The position numbers and the translations under genes were made by a program. From contig NC_048550.1 in assembly GCF_902806685.2 (NCBI RefSeq), forward strand, positions 9,901,383 to 9,965,382: a stretch of DNA of 64,000 nucleotides, given 5' to 3'. Source of the DNA: Maniola hyperantus (taxonomy: Eukaryota; Arthropoda; Insecta; Lepidoptera; Nymphalidae). Of the stretch, positions 48,537 through 56,217 are shown piece by piece. Below the pieces are notes generated by a model. It did not search any database. It was not told where the DNA came from and worked only from the letters and a program-made list of their open reading frames with translations. Every line of letters begins with the position of its first letter. Positions within the stretch are counted from its first letter, which is position 1.

Positions 48537-48712
48537 GTGAACATCGTGAGGAAACCTGCATGCCCGAGAGTTCTCCATAGTGTCAAAGGTGTATGAAGTC
48601 TGTCCATCCACACTTGGCCAGCGTGGTGCACTATGGCCAAACCCTTCTCATTCTGAGACGAAACCCGTGCTCAGTAGTGAACTGGCGATGGGTTGATTAT
48701 GATTATGTTGAG
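48537..48712 (+). repeat. Family E tail joined to the RTE relic
   Basis: gtgaggaaacctgcatgccc, then the family E body, ending gatgggttgattatg. There is no tRNA head; the RTE relic precedes it directly. Confidence 0.8.
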
Positions 48713-48927
48713 GACTTAGTTCATCACTGCTCTAAAACAAAGACCAAAAACGCTACACGTGTGAAGAACCTTAAAATATTCCTCGGCAAATGAAGCCACT
48801 CCGCGCAACGCAGACTAAATAAAATACTTTTATTAGAAACATGGAGACAGGGAAATCGGCAAAGGATTTGAAATAATAATAACATGCAATAGTTAGTTCT
48901 ATTGGTAGATATAACTAGGTATCTATA

Positions 48928-49030
48928 GTACGCTACAGGTCGAGCTGGCAATCGGGGTATGAGACGGGGGGGACGCCTCGCACACCCGCACGTCACAGGC
49001 GCTATCCCGCACCGGGTTAGCTCGGGGGCT
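48928..49030. repeat. Family D, left half
   Basis: gtacgctacaggtcgagctg, then ggcaatcgggg and cgcctcgcacacccgcacg. The right inverted end is missing; a minisatellite follows. Confidence 0.75.
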
Positions 49031-49265
49031 GTGCGTTCGAGTTTGATTCTAGTTTGACTCAAGTTCGATTCTAGTTTGGCACGAGTTCGACGAGTTTCGA
49101 GTTGGATTATAGTTCGACTCTAGTTCGGCTCGAGTTTGATTCTAGTTTGGCTTGAGTTGGATTATAGTTCGACTCTAGTTTGGCTCGAGTTCGATTTGAG
49201 TATGATTCTAGTTTATCTTGAGTTCGATTCGAGTTTGACTTTGAGTTCGACTCGAGTTTGACTCG
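49027..49265. repeat. Minisatellite of about 10-12-bp units next to the SF3B4 3' end
   Basis: About 20 degenerate units of the type 'gagttcgact / ctagtttgatt' run without a break, ending cgagtttgactcgg about 100 bp below the SF3B4 stop codon. On the gene's strand this could be 3' UTR or just past it. Confidence 0.88.
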
Positions 49266-49365
49266 GTCCCGGCTTGAGTGGCTAGGATTAGGATAGAAAA
49301 TGAAACTCTGAAAGTTTGAAATTAACCTATATTATTTCATAATCAATCATAAATCTTAATCGTAA

Positions 49366-49819
49366 TTAGTAGTTATAGTTTGGTTCAGGCGGGTGATGCG
49401 GGGGGAATGGAGGGTGACCAAACGGTGGGGGCCCACGTGGAGGGAACTGGGGTCTGAAGGACGGTGGCGGTGGCCTCCACGGTGGAGGGGGCCTCGCTCC
49501 TGGTGGCGGTGGGGGCCCAAAGCCAGGGGGCCCGAACGGTGGGGGCGGGAAGTGGTGGAATGGTGGCGGTGGTGGAGGCGGGCCTGGTGGTGGTGGGGGC
49601 CCCGGTGGTGGCATTGAAGTCGGTGGTGGCGGTGGTGCAGCCAACGGCAGCGGTGGCGGTGGCCTGGCGTTCATTGGCGGGCCTGACGGTGGCATTGGCG
49701 ACGGCGTCGGTGGCGGCGGTGGCGCCATCAGCATCGGCCCCATGATAGTTGGTGGCGCGTCCGCAAACAGTTGGTGAGGACGGTCTGCGTGTGATAGCGG
49801 ATTCTGGGCGGCGAGTAAT
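49366..49819 (-). CDS. SF3B4: SF3B4 coding exon 6, proline-rich tail and stop
   Basis: Encodes Arg193 (last base) to Tyr343 and TAA. It begins LLAAQNPLSHADRPHQLFAD, which is conserved, then runs into long proline stretches mixed with Gly, Phe, His and Met. Acceptor CTTCCAG|ATTACT. The exon is GC-rich, so spurious open frames exist on both strands (for example 49385-49873 minus, and 49393-49617 and 49464-49745 plus). The true frame is fixed by phase and by the conserved start. Confidence 0.95.
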
Positions 49820-52800
49820 CTGGAAGACAAAATCATTATTTATTATAGCAGAAATATAAAGAAAATCAATCATAATGTTGGCTTTCTATTGCATTAGAAT
49901 ATACGTAAGGTGCAGATAATCGTCGAAATATCTCTATATATAAAAATGAATCGCTGAATGTGTTGCTGATCGCAAATCTGAAACAGCTGAACCGATTTAG
50001 CTAATTCTTTTTTTATAATATTCCTTGAAGTACGAGGATGGTTCTTAAGGAGAGAAAATTTAAAAAAATAGAATCGTTAGGCGGTACGAAGTTCGCCGGG
50101 GCAGCTAGTCTTCTAAGAAACATTGAAGCGTTGAAACTCTTCAGCTTTAAAATAGACTTAAAACTGCCATATTTTAAAACTCAAGCTCATCTATTCCACT
50201 ACAGCCAGCACCCCAAGGGAAAAACCTTGCGAAATTAAAATCGATGGTACTGAATTTTTTACTTTAAATCAAGGAACTTTAGATCCATTTTACTTTGACG
50301 TTATTGTTTCGGCGTTCAAATTTGATGAATAACTAGCTTATTCCCGCGACTTCGTCCGCGTGGACTACACAAATTTCAAACCCCTATTGAAATAGGGGTT
50401 AAATTTTCAAAAAAAAAATTCAAAAATCCTTTCTTAGCGGATGTCTACGTCTTAATAGCTATCTGCATGCAAAATTTCAGCACGATTGATTTTGACGACC
50501 TCCCTGGCGCAGTGGTAAGCGCTATGGTCTTATAAGTGGGAGGTCCCAGGTTCGATGGAGGAGGAGGAGATGCCAGGAGGCAGGGATTTGGAATTTTATA
50601 ATTTCTAAATTTCTGGTCTGGTCTGGTGGGAGGCTTCGGCCGTGACTAGTTACCACCCTACCGAGAAAAGCAGTGCCGCCAAGCGATTTAGCGTTCCGGT
50701 ACGATGCCGTGTAGAAACGAAAGGGGTATGGGTTAATTAAAAACTGCCCCAATACCCCTTCTAGGTTAGCCCGCTTCCATCTTCGACTGCATCGTCACTT
50801 ACCACCAGGTGAGATTGCAGTCAAGGGCTAACTTGTATCTGACTAAAAAAAAAAAATTAAAAAAAAAAACGATCCGTCCAGTAGTTTGAACTGTGCGTTG
50901 ATAATAATCAGTCAGTCAGCTTTTCCTTTTATGTTTATAGATGAGGTGTAAAGTCTCATACAAAGCACACTGAACCCTAAAATATCTTACCTCTCAGCCG
51001 CAGAACCATGCCTCTCTCCCTTAACATCCTTCTTGAAAGCGTAGGACACAGATATGGGCCTGTTGCACAAGTACTGGTTATTCATTGCTTCAATGGCGGC
51101 ATCCGAAGCCTCGAACGACGCGAAGTTTATGAAGGCGAACGCTTTCGAGTTGCCGGTTTCTGGGTCCCTCATGACCTGAAATAACACGAAAGACAAATAA
51201 ATTATCAACAACAAGATGATATTCGTGATAGCGTAGTGGTTAAGATGTCCGTCTTCTATTCGGGATGTCGAGGGTTCGATCTCGGGCACGAACCACTAAC
51301 TTTTCGGCATTGTTTGTTTTAAGCAATTGAATATCACTTGCTTTACGGGTGACGGAAAACATCGCGAAGAATCCTGCATGACTGAGAGTTCTAAAAGGTG
51401 TGTGAAGTCTGACAAATCACACATAACCTTCATTGCAGACTATGGGCTAAATTCTTTTCAGGAGACCCGTTTTCAGTTATAATAGGCCAGTGCCCAGTGA
51501 TGGTTTAATGATATTACCTCTAGGTTAGGATTGCAAAAATCCTGTGGAAACTCTGATTTCCCAGGATGAAAAGTAGTTTATGTAATACAATCTTAAGCTC
51601 AAAACATGTTTAATAAAAAATTCGAGTATAGGTGACGATTCGACTTCGTCCGCGTGGATATAGGTATTTTAAAAATCCCATGGGAACTCTTTAATTTTCC
51701 TGGATAAAAATATATCCTTCCCCGGGATGTAAGCTAATTCTGTACAAAATTTCATCAAAATAGGTTAAAATATTGGGCCGTGAAAAGCTAGCAGACAGAC
51801 AGACAGACACACTTTTGCATTTATAATATTAGTATGGATAGTATGGATGTAGAGAAATCTAGCCACACAATAAAGTACGGGAATACATCTTGAAGATGAA
51901 GCAAACTTACCTTTGGTGTTTGTAATATAACTCCAAAAGCAGAGAATGTGTCGTACAGCAGCTTCTCATCAACCTCAGGGTCCAAATTACCAATGAACAC
52001 GTTTGCACCAACATCTAGGTTCTTCTGATGCGCTGATGCCTTATTCACCCTCACTGGCTTACCATACAGTTTTATCATATTCATTACCTGTAAAGATTCA
52101 TTATTATTATTATTAAACGTTAAAAAGCCGTGATATGCAGCATTTATGAAGAAATTATATTTTGCAATGATAAGGTGACGCAGTACGCTCGACCGAAAAT
52201 GGCGGCGCACGCGGGTAACCTGTTTGCTTTTCACCTGACATTGTATGAGAAAGGCACTATGATTTTCACTAAAATCAAACGTGCGAAAAGGGTTTAGGAG
52301 AAAAAAATACTAAGTAAATGTATTTTTGCAAAATAAAGATATTTCAAGTAAAGGAACTATGTCTAATATTAAATTGTTTTATTTTCTATTTTTTTGTTTT
52401 AGCACAGGTTTAGGCTTTTAAAAATCTAGTGGGAACTCTAAGATTTTCCGAGATAAAAAGTCTATGTCCATCCCTGGGATGTAAGATGTAAGTCTAAATC
52501 TGTAGGAAATAAACTGAAAAGCTAGCAGATGGACAGACACAATTTCGCAAGTCTAATGTTAGTATGAGGAAGTACTTACTTTTATAGCATAATCAGCATC
52601 TTCCTCGCCCATGAACTCCACAAATCCATAACCTTGATGAGTCTGTGTTACTCTGTCTTTTGGCATGTGCACGTTGACTGAAAAACATAATAAAACTAGA
52701 TGATGCCCGCGAATTCTCCTAGAAAAGTATGCTCCTAAAAAAAGAATATTATACAGTCGCAGACTATGTAAACGATAAAAAAGCTTGGATTTGACTCGCT

Positions 52801-54570
52801 CCAGCAATGCACGGGGCTGCAATGGCTTGTATAGTACGGTATAATAACATTGTAAATTGAAAAATTAAAAAGAGCAACCGCCGAGTTTCTTGCTGGTTCT
52901 TCTCGGTAGGAACGGCGTTCTGAACCAGTGGTAAATTCAAACTACCTGACTATTCATAAACACTTGTAAAAAGTTTACATGAATAAAAAAAAATTTATTT
53001 ATTTATTTTATTTATTCCTCCCGTGGGAACTCTTTGATTTTCCGGAATAAAAAGTAGCCTATGTTCTTCCCTGGGATGCAAACTACCTCTGTACCAAATT
53101 TCGTCAAAATCTGCTGAACGGATGAGCCATGAAAGACTAACAGCCAGACAGACAGGCAGACACACTTTCGCACATTTATGATATTAGTATGGATTAATAT
53201 AATAGTGTCAACCGGCCCTTTCCACTGGTTAGACGACTTGACATCTTTAAATCCTTTTTTAGCTGAAATTACAACTTAATTGGATAAGAAAAATATTTAA
53301 AAAATCACTTACAACTCAAATAAAAATCTAACACATCTTTGTAGGAGTCATTGTTAGGTGAACAAAAGCATGAGGTAGGGTTGAGGGTGATAGGCCTAAT
53401 TTTTAGTGTTTGAACAGTTTTGCTGGTGCAGGTGGCCACCTGCTGACATAATCAAGAGGTAGGTTTGAGGGTAACTGACTTCTGACATAATCAAGAGGTA
53501 GGTTAGAGGGTAGTAGGCCTAATTTCTAATGTCTGAAAAGAGGTTCTAGATGAAATGATTCTTACATAGGACCTATCACTCACCATGTGACAGTGGGCAT
53601 CCCCTCTACATAAGTACATACCTATACAGTTCCATTTCAATTATATTCAACAACATCAAAGGAGTATGAAACAAACTTAGATCAAAACATTACTTTGATC
53701 ATTTCACATAGTCAGGATGAGTATGCTAGTATCATAGAGTCTTACCGACTGGCCCTGATTGTACAAATAGCTCCCATAGCAGGCTTTCAGACACTCTGTC
53801 GTCCAGACCTCCCACATAGATTGTTGCATCTGAAAATTAATCCAAATAGTTTTATTATAAACTAGCACCCCACATTGGCTCTGCACGTATGCAATTTACA
53901 GTGGATTTTCGTACAAAAATACCATCCTTTCAGACTGTTCCTGTGCATTTCTAAAAACATTCTTTCATTTAAACCTTGTCTTGACAATTATTACGACCAC
54001 AACAAAAACAAATCAGCTAAATCAGTCAAGCTGTTCTCAAGTGATATATATTGATTAGGTAGATATATAGATAGTGCATCAACACTAACTAAAGACCAGA
54101 ATGCAATTATTACTATTATTTCTAGCTCATTTTTTACTCTAACATTCAGCCTGGCTATTCAGTGCGGATATGTTGCCACTAAGCAAGTATTACTTGGCAC
54201 CATTTATTGCAGGTATGACTTAACAGTAAGGTTAGCTTAGTTATACTATGTATTATAACATTTTCAATTTAAATAAGATAGGGCTCGATCTCAGACAGGC
54301 GCGGCAAACCGTTCATAGTATAACCGATTAAGTTATTGGCTATTGCCTACATCCTATTTGTATGAAAGTTGGATTTCGTAGTAATAGTAATAATAATGTT
54401 AGCAATTAAGGCAAACAGTCTATTTGATGCTTTAATTCCCTCAAATAGCATTATTATTATCATGAAATCTATAACCTAAAACATAATTTGCGTTACCTCC
54501 CTTTTGATACTAAAGTACTAAAAACCTTATCTTTACCTTGATTTCTTTCGGCTATCGGTCCCGCAGCCAT
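49366..54570 (-). CDS. SF3B4: Splicing factor 3B subunit 4 (SF3b49/SAP49), complete, six coding exons
   Basis: The protein is a subunit of the SF3b complex of the U2 snRNP in the nucleus, where it contacts pre-mRNA near the branch point (family knowledge). Coding exons on the minus strand, in order: 54570-54537, 53829-53746, 52677-52580, 52087-51911, 51175-50991, 49819-49366. All introns are GT-AG, phases agree across every junction, and the join gives 343 residues plus TAA. The start MAAGPIAERNQ matches the family's usual N-terminus. RRM1 has RNP2 IYVGGL (15-20) and RNP1 GYGFVEF (55-61). RRM2 has RNP2 VFIGNL (102-107) and RNP1 KAFAFINF (142-149). The linker and the segment after RRM2 (YLCNRPISVSYAFKK) are near-identical to other animals. 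Residues from about 215 on are proline-rich and end in NYNY. The human protein, as I recall, has a longer tail (424 residues). It is divergent with FBXL4. Confidence 0.97.
49940..50112 (+). mobile_element. Family I element in SF3B4 intron 5
   Basis: aaaatgaatcgctgaatgtg, agctgaaccgatttagctaa, ttgaagtacgaggatggttc, gttcgccggggcagctagt. Several in-frame codons are open but no product is recognised. Confidence 0.8.
50125..50332. repeat. Family H relic in SF3B4 intron 5
   Basis: Diverged interior: ttaaaactcaagctcatc, cttgcgaaattaaaatcgat, tttagatccattttacttt. The terminal repeats are lost. Confidence 0.65.
50333..50940 (+). mobile_element. Family B element split by the family G SINE
   Basis: Left part 50333-50486 (agcttattcccgcgacttcg to ttcagcacgat), right part 50874-50940 (ccgtccagtagtttgaactg to cttttcctttta). 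It lies in SF3B4 intron 5 and ends about 50 bp from the exon 5 donor. Confidence 0.82.
50487..50868 (+). mobile_element. Family G SINE nested in a family B element, in SF3B4 intron 5
   Basis: Complete copy with an A-rich end. It splits a family B repeat at the motif 'cagc(a/c)cgat'. Possible 5-bp duplication acgat at 50482-50486 and 50869-50873. About 20 extra purine-rich bases (ggaggaggaggag) sit beside the B box. Confidence 0.85.
50991..51175 (-). CDS. SF3B4: SF3B4 coding exon 5
   Basis: Encodes residues 132-193 in part (VMRDPETGNSK to GERHGSAAER), the second half of RRM2 and the conserved linker. Acceptor TTTCAG|GTCATG, donor GAGAG|GTAAGA. Arg193 is split across the intron. Confidence 0.96.
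51224..51507 (+). mobile_element. tRNA-Arg-like SINE (family E) in SF3B4 intron 4, antisense to the gene
   Basis: Head cgtgatagcgtagtggttaa, B box gggttcgatctcgg, diverged tail. Target duplication atgatatt at 51216-51223 and 51508-51515. Confidence 0.8.
51630..51850 (+). mobile_element. Family A element in SF3B4 intron 4, antisense to the gene
   Basis: cgacttcgtccgcgtggata, cccatgggaactctttaatt, (cagacaga)n, and the 3' end tataatattagtatggat followed by a second copy of agtatggat. Confidence 0.82.
51911..52087 (-). CDS. SF3B4: SF3B4 coding exon 4
   Basis: Encodes residues 73-131, from MNMIKLYGKP through RNP2 of RRM2 to ILQTPK. It is 59 whole codons. Acceptor TTACAG|GTAATG, donor CCAAAG|GTAAGT. 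Confidence 0.96.
52580..52677 (-). CDS. SF3B4: SF3B4 coding exon 3
   Basis: Encodes residues 40-72 (VNVHMPKDRV to DADYAIK), including RNP1 of RRM1. Acceptor TTTCAG|TCAAC, donor ATAAAA|GTAAGT. The exon ends on a codon boundary. Confidence 0.95.
52870..52990 (+). repeat. LINE 3'-end fragment in SF3B4 intron 2
   Basis: accgccgagtttcttgctgg, ttcttctcggtaggaa, gttctgaaccagtggtaaat, ending in a-rich (aataaa) text. This is a common lepidopteran LINE 3' UTR; clade not determined. A weaker relative lies at 15857-15945. Confidence 0.65.
53020..53196 (+). repeat. Family A element, 5' end missing, SF3B4 intron 2
   Basis: cccgtgggaactctttgatt, tccctgggatgcaaactacc, (cagacaggca), and the end atgatattagtatggat. 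Confidence 0.78.
53746..53829 (-). CDS. SF3B4: SF3B4 coding exon 2
   Basis: Encodes residues 12-40 in part: RRM1 strand 1 (ATIYVGGLDD) and helix 1 (LLWELFVQSGPV). Acceptor TTTTCAG|ATGC, donor GTCG|GTAAGA. A longer open frame on the same strand here (53704-53886) is out of frame and is a shadow. Confidence 0.95.
54537..54570 (-). CDS. SF3B4: SF3B4 coding exon 1
   Basis: Encodes residues 1-11 plus the first base of codon 12 (MAAGPIAERNQ). The ATG is at 54570 on the minus strand. The donor is CAAG|GTAAAG. The family-conserved first residues fix the start. Confidence 0.95.
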
Positions 54571-54929
54571 GGTTTTTATTAATTAGTTATTGACTAAAAA
54601 TTATTTTCGAAAAGTTATCAATGCCATATCGATAAAAACAAGCTATACATCCATAGACTGCCATAGACTGAGAGACTAGAAATAGTGTTCTGTGTCTGTG
54701 CTCGGTGATTGGTTATACTCTTTGACAGGCTAAAAAAGCTAGAATCCTGAGCCGTAAAACTGGTAAAACCTCTTTGATCTCAGATTAAGAATCAAGGTAG
54801 ATTTGGCATTAAAATAATAATACCTTGTTAGAGCAAGCTAGGTGTATAGAAAAGCTCTGAAGAGTGATAGAGATATAAACACAGGTTTTTTGTCTTTGTC
54901 ATAGGTTAGCTTTTTTTTGTTGGGCACCT

Positions 54930-55851
54930 TTTATTTCTGGTCGGTGTTGGGTACGTCTTAGTTCGTGTGTGAACATCTGTGATAGTAATTTATTGCCAAT
55001 ATTACGAGTTTTTCTTTAGTTTTCTGTTTTAAATTTAGTATTGAAGGTGTGTAGAAACCATTTATGGTGTATTGCTGTGTATAAGTTGTAGCGAATGCAA
55101 ATTATGAAACGCAACCTCTCATTCATTATTTCTTTTGCTGTTTTGTCCCTTTCGGGTATACGCCTGTGTTGGGTCTACAGTCTACTTGATAATTAGTCTG
55201 AGTCTTTGATCAATGAAAACACCGTTCACTATAACTTTTCCCCTGACGTTATGTTGGCACCATTGCAAATCACACAGTAATTAACTCGTTGATAGAGTAA
55301 TAAAGGTAGATTGAAGTACTGTGTAACCGTATGAGATAGCGATAGCACGACGTAACGATGAATAACACGACAAAATTACCATTGTTTAGTAGTCAACCGA
55401 TCAACAATATTCGTACTAAACGTTTTTTATGTGAAAACAAGTAAATAACTAATGAGAAATACAATTACCTACGCCACGTATTCTCAAAGTTTGTTTTGCA
55501 ATTAAAGTTGCATTCCTTGTATGTATTCTTGAAAAAAACCAGTTACACGATAAGGGACAAAAAATAGGTAAGCTGCGTCTCTGTTTATCACATTAGTAAC
55601 TGTATCTGTGCTCTCTTTTAAGTGTGAATGAGACAGCAAACGTTCCTGTATCTACCTTTATCAATCTTACTCTATCTACGAATAAACCCTAAGTTCTAAG
55701 GAATAAAGCAGACAAAGCAATCGTGCCAACATAACGTCAGAGGTAAACTATAGTTATCTGTGCAAAGAGTATATAGTATCTGTGGCAAAATCTGTGGTAT
55801 TGTCAAAGTCTGCTGTGCTGAGTGTTTGTTTGTTTATTTCTGGTCGGTGTT
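54930..55851. repeat. 19-bp direct repeat pair flanking the promoter core
   Basis: The word tttatttctggtcggtgtt occurs at 54930-54948 and again at 55833-55851, a spacing of 903 bp, with the inverted-repeat element between the copies. The downstream contexts are loosely alike (both run into 'ggtaat/agtaat..ttattg' text). Confidence 0.7.
55228..55752. mobile_element. Inverted-repeat (MITE-like) element in the divergent promoter
   Basis: The left arm near 55240 reads ctgacgttatgttggcac. Its exact reverse complement gtgccaacataacgtcag lies at 55723-55740. The similarity extends on both sides: 'actatag/ataac' outside, and 'gatagagtaa..aaaggtagat' at 55291-55316 against its complement near 55649-55677. 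The arms are imperfect and I see no coding. The exact ends and target duplication are unclear. Confidence 0.65.
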
Positions 55852-55989
55852 TATTTCTCATTTTTCTTGACTGGTAATTTCCGTAATTTTATTGTATTGT
55901 ATATTTTGTATTAATAGTTGCGGCTGATTCGTTATAGACTCCGTCGTGTTTTTCCATTCCATCAACAAAATAGAAATAGTAGGTTGAAA

Positions 55990-56217
55990 ATGCAAAGTGC
56001 TGCAGACTTATTATCTTCATTGTCATGGTTTAAAGAAGATTCTTGCACCGAAGATGAAGATTCACAGAATAATATAATTGAGCAATTTGTGCAAAATGTT
56101 GAAGATTTCAGTTCACAGTATGGAAGTGAAATAAGTGTGTCTTACACTGCATTTAACTTGCGTGGACCGCCTTCAAATTTTCCAGATTATGGAGATTATC
56201 CTCAGGCCTTTGTTATG
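55990..56217 (+). CDS. FBXL4: FBXL4 coding exon 1
   Basis: Residues 1-76, MQSAADLLSS to YPQAFVM. VEDFSSQYGSE..SYT is the recognisable block. Donor TTATG|GTAAGT, phase 0. The frame stays open upstream to a TAG before 55918, without another ATG. Confidence 0.88.

Larger units (their letters stand above)
54571..55989. promoter_or_regulatory. Shared intergenic region of the divergent SF3B4 / FBXL4 pair
   Basis: About 1.4 kb separates the two start codons, so both promoters and 5' UTRs should lie here. I see no clear TATA box for either gene and cannot place the start sites. The region holds a roughly 520-bp inverted-repeat element (55228-55752) and two copies of a 19-bp word (54930-54948 and 55833-55851). 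An upstream exon of FBXL4 in this interval cannot be excluded. Confidence 0.6.

Noticed and set aside
49393..49745. Plus-strand frames rich in Trp/Arg or Val/Ala opposite SF3B4 exon 6
   Set aside because: Compositional shadows of the proline-codon-rich exon.
49385..49873. 162-codon minus-strand frame rich in Ala/Thr
   Set aside because: It is a shadow of SF3B4 exon 6 in another frame. The conserved exon junction phase and RLLAAQNPLS text fix the true frame.
53704..53886. 60-codon minus-strand frame beginning MQSQCG
   Set aside because: Out of frame with SF3B4 exon 2, which it overlaps; exon phase is fixed by RRM1.
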